64,000 bases of DNA from NCBI RefSeq assembly GCF_000711985.1, contig NZ_JONU01000008.1, positions 1-64,000 on the forward strand, given 5' to 3'. A program made the position numbers and the translations under genes. Under the pieces are notes generated by a model, which saw only the letters and a list, made by a program, of their open reading frames with translations, searched no databases and was not told the origin of the DNA. Position 1 is the stretch's first letter; each line of letters opens with the position of its first letter. This DNA is from Rheinheimera texasensis DSM 17496. GTDB lineage: Bacteria; Pseudomonadota; Gammaproteobacteria; Enterobacterales; Alteromonadaceae. Of the stretch, positions 56,087 through 64,000 are shown one piece after another.

Positions 56087-56595
56087 TGCAAAACAGCTTA
56101 TTTGCCACACCACTGCGTAGTACTTTGTTATTTCTGGTTTGGTGCGCTTTGCATAACAGCGTTTCACCTGTGGTGTTGCTTAGCGGTGTGATCCTCGCGT
56201 TATTGATCCCGTGGGTCAGCCGCGGGTTTCGTGAAGTGCAGCCACAGGTCAAGCGCTATGGTTTGTTTGGCCGTTATCTGTTGATGGTGTTGTGGGATAT
56301 CGTGGTGGCTAATCTGCAGGTGGTGAAAGTCGTGCTGGGGCGAAACAGTGCTCTGAAACCGGGTTTTGTGCTCTTGCCGTTGGATCTGAAAGAACCCTTG
56401 CCGCTGACAATTCTGGCCGCCACTATTTGCCTCACCCCAGGCACAGTCAGTGCAGAGCTGTTACCGCGAGAGGCGGATGCGCCACAGTTTTTATTGTTGC
56501 ATGTGCTGGATTTGCAGGATGAAGCGGCGTTGATCCGCGAGCTGAAACAACGTTACGAAGCACCGTTGCAGGAGATTTTCGCATGTTCAGTCTGA
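56086..56595 (+). CDS. mrpE: Mrp antiporter subunit E
   Basis: A 169-residue subunit with N-terminal membrane helices and a cytoplasmic C-terminal domain (ICLTPGTVSAELLP is the family hallmark). TGATG start overlap with mrpD. Part of the same operon. Confidence 0.94.
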   Translation: MQNSLFATPLRSTLLFLVWCALHNSVSPVVLLSGVILALLIPWVSRGFREVQPQVKRYGLFGRYLLMVLWDIVVANLQVVKVVLGRNSALKPGFVLLPLDLKEPLPLTILAATICLTPGTVSAELLPREADAPQFLLLHVLDLQDEAALIRELKQRYEAPLQEIFACSV

Positions 56596-56852
56596 TTTTG
56601 CTCGCAGTGATGGCGGTGATTATTCTGGCGCTTTGTCTGAACATATGGTCGCTGTTACGTGGTCCGGCAGTGGCTGACCGCTTACTGGCGCTGGATACTA
56701 TGTATATCAACAGCATCGCCTTGTTATTAGTGTATGGCGTCTATGCCAGCAGTCAGCTGTATTTTGAGGCGGCGTTGCTGATTGCGATGCTGGGGTTTGT
56801 CAGCACTGTGGCAGTGTGTAAATTCCTGTTGCGCGGCGATATCATCGAATAG
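56583..56852 (+). CDS. mrpF: Mrp antiporter subunit F
   Basis: An 89-residue subunit with three transmembrane helices; RGPAVADRLLALDTMYINSI is typical of MrpF. It overlaps the mrpE end by 13 nt. Confidence 0.94.
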   Translation: MFSLILLAVMAVIILALCLNIWSLLRGPAVADRLLALDTMYINSIALLLVYGVYASSQLYFEAALLIAMLGFVSTVAVCKFLLRGDIIE

Positions 56853-56860
56853 GAGCGTTT

Positions 56861-57196
56861 ATGACGACATTGGAATGGCTGATCAGCGGCTTGTTGTGCG
56901 TCGGTGCATTGTTTGTGCTGCTGGGCTCGGTGGCGCTGCTGAAACTGCCGGATTTTTATACCCGGCTGCACGGGCCGACTAAAGCGACCACTTTGGGGTT
57001 AGGCAGTCTGGTGCTGGCGTCTATGGTTTTTTTCAATCTGCAATTAGAGACGCTGAGCTTGCAACAGCTGTTGATTGCGTTGTTTTTGTTTATTTCAGCG
57101 CCAGTGACTGCGCATATGCTGATTAAAGTGGCGATGCATCACAAGCTGAAACATCATCACACTACACAAGGTGTTGATAAACTACCGGCAGATTAG
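56861..57196 (+). CDS. mrpG: Mrp antiporter subunit G
   Basis: A 111-residue subunit with three transmembrane helices; LLKLPDFYTRLHGPTKATTL is the MrpG signature. It follows mrpF after 8 nt behind GGAG and completes the six-gene operon. The stop codon sits inside a small hairpin (CGGCAGA / TCTGCCG, 57186-57203) that may assist termination before the convergent npr gene. Confidence 0.95.
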   Translation: MTTLEWLISGLLCVGALFVLLGSVALLKLPDFYTRLHGPTKATTLGLGSLVLASMVFFNLQLETLSLQQLLIALFLFISAPVTAHMLIKVAMHHKLKHHHTTQGVDKLPAD

Positions 57197-57226
57197 TCTG
57201 CCGTGCTTGTGGCATTTGCGGGGGTT

Positions 57227-57502
57227 TTAATTTTCGTCGAAGCCGGCGCGGATCAGCGCGGTGACAGCCGTTAAAGCGGCTTCAGCTTGCGCGCCTGTGG
57301 CGACCACATCAACATTCTTGCCTTTACTGCTGGCAAGCATCAACAGCGCCAGCACACTGCTGGCATCGGCACTACGGCCTTCCTGCTGTAATTCAATTTT
57401 GGCATCAAACTGCATACACAACTGTGCCAGTTTCGTGGCGGCGCGGGCATGTAAGCCTAATTGATTGACGATAGTGACAGTTTCTTTAAAGCTATTTGCC
57501 AT
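57227..57502 (-). CDS. npr: Nitrogen-PTS phosphocarrier NPr
   Basis: A 91-residue HPr-like protein that passes phosphate from PtsP to PtsN in the nitrogen PTS. NQLGLHARAATKLAQL contains the phosphorylated histidine (near residue 17). It overlaps rapZ by 11 nt and is the last gene of the rpoN cluster. Confidence 0.93.
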   Translation of the reverse strand: MANSFKETVTIVNQLGLHARAATKLAQLCMQFDAKIELQQEGRSADASSVLALLMLASSKGKNVDVVATGAQAEAALTAVTALIRAGFDEN

Positions 57503-58349
57503 GGTGACGGACTAACTCCCGGTGACGGATTTGCACGTCTTCGCGTAAGGCCCGGAAACTCTCCGCCAAAGACTCAACAATATAAACAGAGCGGTGCTGG
57601 CCACCGGTACAACCAATAGCAATGGTCAGATAACTGCGGTTATTGCGTTCCAGATGCGGCAACCAGGTGCTGATAAAGCTGTTGATTTGCCAGGTATATT
57701 TGGCAACAACCGGCTGGGCTTCCAGATAATCTTTTACCGGCTGATCAAGGCCGGTCAGAATTTTCAGCTCAGGTTCCCAATGCGGATTTGGCAAAAACCG
57801 GGCGTCGAAGACAAAGTCCGCGTCTTTAGGAATGCCGTATTTGAAGCCAAAAGACTCAAACAGCATCACCAGCCGGCCGGTTTTCTGGCCCAGGATCCGC
57901 TCACGCAGCTGTTCGGTCAGCTGATGGACGTTCAATTCAGTAGTGTCGATATACAAGTCGGCGCGGCTGGAGATGGGGTCCAGCAGCTGCTGCTCACGCT
58001 GTATCGCTTCATCCAGTGACATCGCCTGATGCGACAACGGATGTAGCCTTCGGGTTTCACTGAAGCGTTTAATCAGGCTGGTATGGTCGGCATCGAGATA
58101 CAGAATAGTCAGCTCGACCTTGCGTGGCAGGTAAGACAGGATCTCGGTCAGTTCCTCCGGTTCCTGTGGCAGGTTGCGCACATCGATGCTGACTGCAACC
58201 CGCTCATACTGCCCCATCACCGCATTGGCCAGCGTTGGCAGCAAGTTGACCGGAATATTGTCGACACAGTAGTAGCCCAGATCTTCCATCACCCGTAGTG
58301 CTACGGATTTGCCGGAACCTGATCTGCCGCTGACTACCAGGAGTTTCAT
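57492..58349 (-). CDS. rapZ: RNase adapter protein RapZ
   Basis: A 285-residue P-loop protein that in enterobacteria directs RNase E to small RNAs controlling glucosamine-6-phosphate synthase. Walker A GRSGSGKS (about 7-14) starts the N-terminal kinase-like domain. The C-terminal RNA-binding domain includes IGCTGGQHRSVYI near 245-257. It overlaps ptsN by 4 nt (ATGA) and npr by 11 nt. Length equals E. coli RapZ. Confidence 0.95.
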   Translation of the reverse strand: MKLLVVSGRSGSGKSVALRVMEDLGYYCVDNIPVNLLPTLANAVMGQYERVAVSIDVRNLPQEPEELTEILSYLPRKVELTILYLDADHTSLIKRFSETRRLHPLSHQAMSLDEAIQREQQLLDPISSRADLYIDTTELNVHQLTEQLRERILGQKTGRLVMLFESFGFKYGIPKDADFVFDARFLPNPHWEPELKILTGLDQPVKDYLEAQPVVAKYTWQINSFISTWLPHLERNNRSYLTIAIGCTGGQHRSVYIVESLAESFRALREDVQIRHRELVRHHGK

Positions 58350-58816
58350 TTGGCGGTTCCTGTATCGGCGCAGCTTAATAACAGCTGGTAAAGTGCCTGA
58401 TCAGAACCGGCATGGCGAATTTTGCGGGTGATTTCTTTTTGACTCAATAAGCGGGCGATACCGGCTAATGTGGTCAGGTGCGTCTGGCATTGATTTTCCG
58501 GGATCAGAATGGCACAGAAGATATCCACTGCCTGATTATCAATAGCATCAAACTGGATGGCATCCTGACTGACGACAAAGACCAGCACTGGCGACGTGAC
58601 TCCTTTGAGCTTGCCGTGCGGAATGGCGATACCACCACCAATCCCGGTCGAACCCAGTTTTTCCCGTGCCATCAAAGCTTCGAATACAGTGGATTCGGCA
58701 AGCTCAGGCATATGCTGGTGCGCCAGTTCCGCAATGTATTCGAGGATACGTTTTTTACTATTAAAAAGGACCGCACTTTTTGTGCAGTCCTCCGATAACA
58801 TTGAGCTTAGGTTCAT
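58346..58816 (-). CDS. ptsN: Nitrogen regulatory PTS IIA protein PtsN
   Basis: A 156-residue EIIA-Ntr. The phosphorylated histidine is in GIAIPHGKLKG near 66-76, preceded by REKLGSTGIGGG. In relatives it regulates potassium transport and other processes according to its phosphorylation. It lies between hpf and rapZ as in E. coli. Confidence 0.95.
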   Translation of the reverse strand: MNLSSMLSEDCTKSAVLFNSKKRILEYIAELAHQHMPELAESTVFEALMAREKLGSTGIGGGIAIPHGKLKGVTSPVLVFVVSQDAIQFDAIDNQAVDIFCAILIPENQCQTHLTTLAGIARLLSQKEITRKIRHAGSDQALYQLLLSCADTGTAK

Positions 58817-58827
58817 AAATCCAGAGT

Positions 58828-59115
58828 TCAGTGACGAGAAATTTTCTCTTTGTGTTTGATGACCTGGCGATCCAGTTTGTCGATCAGGAGGTCAATCGCA
58901 GCGTACATGTTATCATCTTCACACTGCGCAAACACCTCTCCGCCGTTTAAATGCAGTTTAGCCTCGGCGATTTGTTTTAACTTCTCGACATTGAGCACGA
59001 CATGCACATTGTTGATATGGTCAAAATGTCTCTCAAGTTTGGCAAATTTGCTGTCTACATATTCTCTCAGTGCTGCAGTAATTTCTACATGACGACCAGT
59101 TAGATTAATTTGCAT
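58828..59115 (-). CDS. hpf: Ribosome hibernation promoting factor
   Basis: A 95-residue short-form HPF/YhbH that binds the 30S subunit and promotes ribosome dimers in stationary phase. It reads MQINLTGRHVEITAALREYV and has the family alpha/beta pattern to VIKHKEKISRH. Of two in-frame ATGs, 59115 has proper spacing from AAGGAA; 59121 is too close. It follows rpoN by 29 nt. Confidence 0.95.
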   Translation of the reverse strand: MQINLTGRHVEITAALREYVDSKFAKLERHFDHINNVHVVLNVEKLKQIAEAKLHLNGGEVFAQCEDDNMYAAIDLLIDKLDRQVIKHKEKISRH

Positions 59116-59144
59116 AGACATTTCCTTCTTAGATGAGCACTTAC

Positions 59145-60626
59145 TTAAAGCAAGCTCTTGCGCTGATTAGACGGCGGAATATAAAGCGATTCCCGGTACT
59201 TGGCGATGGTTCGCCGCGCCACGTTAATCCCTTGCTCCGACAGGATCTCAGCCATTCTGCTGTCACTCAGCGGTTTGGCCGGATTTTCCGCTGCCACCAA
59301 TTTCTTAATAAAGGCCCGGATAGCGGTTGATGAACATTCGCCACCGCTCTCTGTACTGACATGACTGGAAAAGAAGAACTTAAGTTCAAAAATTCCGCGC
59401 GGAGTATGCATATATTTCTGGGTGGTCACCCGGGAAATGGTTGATTCGTGCATGCCGACCATCTCTGCCACATCATTGAGCACCATAGGCTTCATGGCTT
59501 CTTCGCCGTGTTCAAAAAACGCCTGCTGTTGCTGCACTATACAGTTGGCCACTTTTAATAACGTTTCGTTACGACTTTCCAGACTTTTCAGAAACCACTT
59601 CGCTTCCTGCAAATGGGAACGAATAAACTGACTGTCTGATGAGTTTCGCACTTGCCGCGACATCGCCGCGTATTGTTCATTGATTCTGATCTTTGGAAAG
59701 GCATCCGGGTTAAGTTCGACCATCCAGCGGCCTTTCACTTTTTTTACTGACACATCGGGAATGGTGTATTGCTGTTCTTCCCGGATCACGTCCGCACCGG
59801 GGCGCGGATTCAGACTGTGGATGAGCCGCATCACTTCTCGCAGATCATCTTCTTTCAGTTTAGACACACGCATCAGAGAACGGAAATCACGATTAGCTAA
59901 ATATTCGCTGTGATGCTTAATAATGTCGCAGGTTTCTTTCAAAAATGGCGTATCAGGCGCGAACTGGCGTAACTGGATTAGCAGACATTCCTGAATACTG
60001 CGGGCGCCGACGCCGACCGGGTCAAATAACTGAATGCGTTTGAGCACAGCTTCAACTTCATCCAGTTCAATGTCTTCAAGCCCCAGCGACTCGAGTACTT
60101 CCTCACAGCTGATGGTCAGTAAGCCGTTCTCGTCGATAGCTTCAATAATAATTTCGGCGATGGCGCGGTCTGTTTCGCTAAAAGGTGTTAACTGCATCTG
60201 CCAGCGCAGGTAGTCCTGCAATGTTTCAGTGGTTTCGCCCTGAAACACCATGTCCTCATCCGGCGAGCCTGTGCCGGCAACCGGTGCGGCGCTGACCATG
60301 TCATCCCAGTTGCTGTCGAGTGGTAAATCTTCTTTGATATTCTGTTCGGTCATCGACTCGCTGCTATCCGGGATCTCCGGTTCAGCATATTCGTCGGCGG
60401 CGTTGTGTTCAGCACCGGTATCGGTGGATGGCGGTTCATTGCTACTTGTATTGGATTCGGAAAAACTGAATTCATCTTCAGCCTCAAGCAGCGGGTTGGC
60501 GTCCAGCGCTTCCTGGATTTCCTGTTGCAATTCAATGGTCGACAACTGGAGCAGCTTGATAGCTTGCTGCAGCTGAGGCGTCATTGTTAGTTGCTGTCCA
60601 AGCCGAAGTTGTAAAGATGGCTTCAT
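59145..60626 (-). CDS. rpoN: RNA polymerase sigma-54 factor
   Basis: A 493-residue sigma-54. Region I ([20 protein letters not shown], residues 6-25) is followed by an acidic region II (about 55-125), the core-binding domain, the helix-turn-helix, and the RpoN box [10 protein letters not shown] near 470-479. All expected regions are present. The upstream gap to lptB is only 49 nt, so it may be read from the lpt promoter as well as from its own. Confidence 0.97.
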   Translation of the reverse strand: MKPSLQLRLGQQLTMTPQLQQAIKLLQLSTIELQQEIQEALDANPLLEAEDEFSFSESNTSSNEPPSTDTGAEHNAADEYAEPEIPDSSESMTEQNIKEDLPLDSNWDDMVSAAPVAGTGSPDEDMVFQGETTETLQDYLRWQMQLTPFSETDRAIAEIIIEAIDENGLLTISCEEVLESLGLEDIELDEVEAVLKRIQLFDPVGVGARSIQECLLIQLRQFAPDTPFLKETCDIIKHHSEYLANRDFRSLMRVSKLKEDDLREVMRLIHSLNPRPGADVIREEQQYTIPDVSVKKVKGRWMVELNPDAFPKIRINEQYAAMSRQVRNSSDSQFIRSHLQEAKWFLKSLESRNETLLKVANCIVQQQQAFFEHGEEAMKPMVLNDVAEMVGMHESTISRVTTQKYMHTPRGIFELKFFFSSHVSTESGGECSSTAIRAFIKKLVAAENPAKPLSDSRMAEILSEQGINVARRTIAKYRESLYIPPSNQRKSLL

Positions 60627-60675
60627 GTACTTCTTGTCACTCCTGACGACCAGTTGGGAACTGGTTTTTTGCTAA

Positions 60676-61401
60676 CTATAGCCTGAATTGATCCCCGAGG
60701 TATACATCCCTGACTTGCTGATTGGCCAATACTTCAGCGGGTGAACCGGATGCAATCAACTCCCCATGACTGACGATATAGGCGATCTCGCAAACATCAA
60801 GGGTCTCGCGGACATTATGATCGGTGATCAGTACGCCGATGCCGCGATTACACAGGTGCTGAATGATTTTTTTGATATCCAGCACTGAAATCGGGTCAAC
60901 ACCGGCAAAAGGTTCGTCCAGCAGGATAAAGGCCGGATTGGCAGCCAGGGCGCGGGCTATTTCAACGCGGCGGCGCTCACCACCGGACAGGCTCATACCG
61001 AGACTATTGCGGATATGGGTGATATTAAATTCGTCCAGCAATTCATCTGCGGTTTGTTCGCGCTGATCTTCAGTTAAATCTTTGCGCGTCTGCAAAATCG
61101 CCATCAGGTTATCAAATACTGTCAACTTACGGAAAATCGAGCTTTCTTGTGGCAAATAGCCAATGCCCTGCCGCGCTCTGGCGTGGATAGGGTCAAAAGT
61201 GATGTCCTGGCCACCGAGAGTGATTTGACCTTTGTCGGACGGTACCAGGCCAACAATCATATAAAAAGTGGTGGTTTTGCCGGCACCGTTTGGGCCTAAC
61301 AGACCAACGATTTGCCCGGCACCCACTTCCAGACTGACGTCTTTAACAACCTGCCGGCCTTTGTAACTTTTCGCCAGATGTGCGGCAACGAGCTTTTTCA
61401 A
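60676..61401 (-). CDS. lptB: LPS export ABC transporter ATP-binding protein LptB
   Basis: A 241-residue ATPase that powers LPS extraction from the inner membrane with LptFG. Walker [12 protein letters not shown] (about 37-47), signature [15 protein letters not shown] (about 139-153), Walker [13 protein letters not shown] and switch histidine in DHNVRE are present. It starts 1 nt after lptA. Confidence 0.97.
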   Translation of the reverse strand: MKKLVAAHLAKSYKGRQVVKDVSLEVGAGQIVGLLGPNGAGKTTTFYMIVGLVPSDKGQITLGGQDITFDPIHARARQGIGYLPQESSIFRKLTVFDNLMAILQTRKDLTEDQREQTADELLDEFNITHIRNSLGMSLSGGERRRVEIARALAANPAFILLDEPFAGVDPISVLDIKKIIQHLCNRGIGVLITDHNVRETLDVCEIAYIVSHGELIASGSPAEVLANQQVRDVYLGDQFRL

Positions 61402-61402
61402 C

Positions 61403-61891
61403 CTATTTTCCTTCCGAGGTAAAGATAGTTGTGACCCGCTCTTTGCCTTCTTCGCTTTCGGCGCTGAGTTGTTGTTTCAGCAGGTCATATTCAATTTTGG
61501 CGCTGCGGACCAGACTGCCGCTTTGAGTGATTTCTGCTTTGCCGGTCAAGGTTAGTACCCGGGTTGCCATGGCATAACGAATTTCTTCCGCACTGGCCTG
61601 AATAGGTTTTTCGCCATCCAGTACCTGGGAATACACCGCTGGCTTGCCCACCGCGATAAACACTTCTTTGCCTTCACCGGCGGAACGGTCAACGGTTAAT
61701 TTGTCCGCTTTGATCAGCAAAGTGCCTTGTTTGACAATGACGTTGCCGGAATAAACCAGCATCTGCTGTTTCAGACTGGCTTCGTTGCGATCCGCGTTTA
61801 CTTCGATTGGTTCGCTGAAATCAGTTGTTTTGGCGAACACCGCCGTGCTGAGACAAAGAACCAGTAGCGCGCTCAGCTTATTGATTTTCAT
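61403..61891 (-). CDS. lptA: LPS transport periplasmic protein LptA
   Basis: A 162-residue periplasmic bridge protein. A signal peptide (about 1-20, cut after VFA) precedes the OstA-type jelly-roll ([20 protein letters not shown]). It overlaps the lptC end by 14 nt and directly precedes lptB. Confidence 0.95.
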   Translation of the reverse strand: MKINKLSALLVLCLSTAVFAKTTDFSEPIEVNADRNEASLKQQMLVYSGNVIVKQGTLLIKADKLTVDRSAGEGKEVFIAVGKPAVYSQVLDGEKPIQASAEEIRYAMATRVLTLTGKAEITQSGSLVRSAKIEYDLLKQQLSAESEEGKERVTTIFTSEGK

Positions 61892-62435
61892 GTTGGTATA
61901 CCGTCCCCTGATGCTTGAACAAACGCAGTTTCTGCGTGATTAAATCGGCCTGCAAGCCCTGGCCATGGATTTGGAAGCTCTGGCCTAACACCAGTACCGG
62001 ATGATCGGTTTGCAGTAACTGGCTATCCAGCAGCATCTCAAGTTGCTCGGTCTGGATCTGCCGGAACATTTCGTCCTGATGTAAATTGTCGACCTGGACA
62101 TTCTGTTCCAAGATCACTTTATTGTCCTGATAAAACACACCCTGAGCACTACTGATTTGCCAGCGGGGCAGCCGCTCTTCATACAAAGTATAAGCGGGCT
62201 GCTCAAACTGGATCTGGCCCAGTTGCTCAAAATGCGCCATTTGCGCAGCTTTAACCTGGCCGGATAAATTGCCGTCTTTGTCAAAGCTACGCCGTGTCAG
62301 TTGATAGGCGACAAAGTCGGGGACCAGTTCACGCTCTACTGCGGCATGTTTGGGCGTGTCTGCCGCCTCAATCCAACTGTACAATATGACGCCGCCAGTC
62401 ACGACCAGAAATAACCAGAACAGTTGCCGGATCAT
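61878..62435 (-). CDS. lptC: LPS export protein LptC
   Basis: A 185-residue protein with a single N-terminal transmembrane helix (about 4-22) and a periplasmic jelly-roll that receives LPS from LptB2FG and passes it to LptA. Sequence is more diverged than its neighbours, which is usual for LptC. Its start overlaps the kdsC stop by 4 nt. Confidence 0.92.
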   Translation of the reverse strand: MIRQLFWLFLVVTGGVILYSWIEAADTPKHAAVERELVPDFVAYQLTRRSFDKDGNLSGQVKAAQMAHFEQLGQIQFEQPAYTLYEERLPRWQISSAQGVFYQDNKVILEQNVQVDNLHQDEMFRQIQTEQLEMLLDSQLLQTDHPVLVLGQSFQIHGQGLQADLITQKLRLFKHQGTVYQHENQ

Positions 62436-62989
62436 GTGCTGCTTCCTGAAAATGTACCGAACTGTTGCTGACTGAGTAGCAAAAGATCACAAAGTTCACG
62501 CACTGCACCAAAACCGCCCGGCAGGCTTGTCGTTAAGGCCGCGTGACGTCTGAGTAACGGATGCGCATCTGCTACCGCCACCGGCAAACCGACATGTTGC
62601 ATCACGGCCCAGTCCGACAAATCATCACCGATGTAAGCAATCTGCGAGTTTTCAATCGCAAGCTGTTGTTTCAGTTGTAGATAAGCCGGCATTTTGTCTT
62701 CCTGGCCCTGAAAAATATACTGCACTGTTAACGCCTGCATGCGCTTTTCGACGATGGCTGAGCGCCGTCCGGTGATAATGGCTACTTCAATGCCGGCCTG
62801 TCGTAATGCTTTAATGCCATAACCGTCACGGGTGTGAAAGGCTTTCAGTTCCTCACCATCATTGCCCAGATAAATCCGGCCGTCAGAAAACACACCGTCA
62901 ACATCACAAATCAGCAATTTAATCTGCGCCGCTTTGGCTTCGACATCTTTACCGATCGGCTGATACATTTCGCGATAAGTCATGGCCAT
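62432..62989 (-). CDS. kdsC: 3-deoxy-manno-octulosonate-8-phosphatase KdsC
   Basis: A 185-residue HAD-type phosphatase that makes free Kdo for lipid A-core. HAD motif I LLICDVDGVFSDG (about 26-38), motif II IITGRRS, and the late GDDLSDWAVM are visible. ATG at 62989 overlaps the kdsD stop by one base; an in-frame GTG at 62992 precedes it. Confidence 0.96.
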   Translation of the reverse strand: MAMTYREMYQPIGKDVEAKAAQIKLLICDVDGVFSDGRIYLGNDGEELKAFHTRDGYGIKALRQAGIEVAIITGRRSAIVEKRMQALTVQYIFQGQEDKMPAYLQLKQQLAIENSQIAYIGDDLSDWAVMQHVGLPVAVADAHPLLRRHAALTTSLPGGFGAVRELCDLLLLSQQQFGTFSGSST

Positions 62990-63951
62990 CACAGCACTCC
63001 TGCCCGTAACAGGTCATGCATGTTTAACGCGCCAACCGGGATGTGCTCCGGGCTGACGACCATCAATGCATTGATTTTCTTCTGTTCCATAATTTTCAGC
63101 GCTTCGGCAGCCAGCATTTCTGCCCGGATTGTGACACATTTTCGGGTCATCACGCTGGAAATCAGCGTCTGATGGATATCAATACGCTGGTCCAGAATAC
63201 GGCGTAAATCACCGTCGGTGAATATCCCGGCGAGACGGCCCTGCGAGTCAAGAATGCCCGTCATACCGAGGCCTTTGCGGGAAATTTCCAGTAATGCTGC
63301 GGAGATAGTGGCGTTTTCGTCGACCAGCGGGATTTGTTCATGTTCATGCATGATATCGCTGATCCGCAGCAATAAGCGTCGCCCAAGACTGCCGCCCGGA
63401 TGTGACAGTGCAAAATCGTCTGCGGAAAAACCACGGGCTTCTAATAAGGCGACCGCCACAGCATCACCCAATGCCAAAGCGGCCGTAGTGCTGGCGGTGG
63501 GTGCCAGGCCAAGTGGGCAGGCTTCCTGTGCCACTCTGGCGCACAGATGAATGTCAGCCAGTTTGGCTAACGTGGATTCGGAATTGCCGGTGACGGCGAT
63601 GATGGCGATGCCCAGACGTTTCAGCACTGGCAACAGTTTCAAAATTTCTTCGGTTTCGCCGGAATTGGACAGTGCAAACACAATGTCCTGTTGCGTGATC
63701 ATGCCAAGGTCGCCGTGGCTGGCTTCGCCGGGATGAACAAAAAACGCCGGAGTGCCTGTTGATGCCAGTGTCGCAGCGATTTTATTACCGATATGGCCGG
63801 ATTTACCCATGCCGGTCACAATGACCCGGCCTTTGGTGTCGAACATCAACTGGCATGCGTGATTAAAATCTTGATTAATATAACTTTTGAGACCGATTAT
63901 CGCTTGAGATTCAATGTCCAGAACGCGGCTGGCTGTCTCGCAAAAATTCAT
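62989..63951 (-). CDS. kdsD: Arabinose-5-phosphate isomerase KdsD
   Basis: A 320-residue enzyme converting ribulose 5-phosphate to arabinose 5-phosphate, the first step towards Kdo. The N-terminal SIS domain (about 35-180, with GMGKSGHIGNKIAATLASTG) is followed by two CBS domains (about 205-320, with SDIMHEHEQIPLVDENATI). It is the first complete gene of the kds-lpt cluster here. The 49 nt beyond it show no further gene start. Confidence 0.96.
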   Translation of the reverse strand: MNFCETASRVLDIESQAIIGLKSYINQDFNHACQLMFDTKGRVIVTGMGKSGHIGNKIAATLASTGTPAFFVHPGEASHGDLGMITQQDIVFALSNSGETEEILKLLPVLKRLGIAIIAVTGNSESTLAKLADIHLCARVAQEACPLGLAPTASTTAALALGDAVAVALLEARGFSADDFALSHPGGSLGRRLLLRISDIMHEHEQIPLVDENATISAALLEISRKGLGMTGILDSQGRLAGIFTDGDLRRILDQRIDIHQTLISSVMTRKCVTIRAEMLAAEALKIMEQKKINALMVVSPEHIPVGALNMHDLLRAGVL

Positions 63952-64000
63952 ACTTACCTCAATTTTCCGGCCCGGTTTGGCCCGGTGGCGGCGGTTTTAT

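Noticed and set aside
60650-60670. Plus-strand mini-terminator CCAGTT-GGG-AACTGG-TTTTTT between lptB and rpoN
   Set aside because: It faces against the direction of both flanking genes. It could stop antisense transcripts, but no plus-strand gene uses it.

Overview
The window joins two very different pieces of a gammaproteobacterial chromosome. From about 30.4 kb to the right end it carries GC-richer housekeeping genes in a gammaproteobacterial order: yicC-rph-pyrE, slmA-dut-coaBC, radC-rpmB-rpmG-mutM, a TPP-riboswitch thiamine salvage operon, nhaB with a six-gene mrp antiporter operon, and the kdsD-kdsC-lptCAB-rpoN-hpf-ptsN-rapZ-npr cluster. Gene content suggests an Alteromonadales/Rheinheimera-like marine or freshwater gammaproteobacterium. 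The genus is inference from gene order and protein character, not from any database comparison.

The first ~30.4 kb are visibly AT-rich and form the right part of an integrated genomic island. Its tyrosine recombinase starts beside the 3' end of yicC, and yicC is transcribed towards the island. The yicC 3' end is a known integration site of mobilizable genomic islands of the MGIVflInd1 type. The island continues beyond the left edge, so its other attachment site is not visible. From left to right it holds: (i) a DUF2787 / DUF6641-like / double-AAA-ATPase group on the minus strand; (ii) a divergent 894-residue protein that appears to fuse a rolling-circle Rep_trans-type initiator domain to a UvrD-type helicase, followed by two perfect hairpins; (iii) three genes of unknown function; (iv) a CapW-type WYL repressor with a palindromic operator, followed by a type I restriction-modification operon (hsdM, hsdS, hsdR) and an HrgA-like putative nuclease; (v) a complete type I Zorya system (zorABCD); (vi) a NADAR-DarT1 DNA ADP-ribosylation toxin-antitoxin pair with a LexA-type box upstream and a TPR protein downstream; (vii) an H-NS-like protein, a small unknown protein and the integrase.

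The island is therefore a defence island on a mobile element, layering modification-based restriction, a membrane-motor defence and a DNA-modifying toxin, with probable SOS and WYL control. The least familiar parts are the Rep-helicase fusion with its surrounding inverted repeats, the HrgA-like protein with a nuclease-like core, and the uncharacterised genes between 6.4 and 8.6 kb.

On the chromosomal side, the thiamine operon encodes outer-membrane uptake (TonB receptor), a YkoF-like thiamine/HMP-binding protein, a PnuT inner-membrane transporter and a phosphotransferase that probably traps thiamine by phosphorylation. The nhaB and mrp genes together handle sodium and pH. The right-end cluster links LPS precursor synthesis and transport (Kdo pathway, LptABC) with sigma-54 and the nitrogen PTS.
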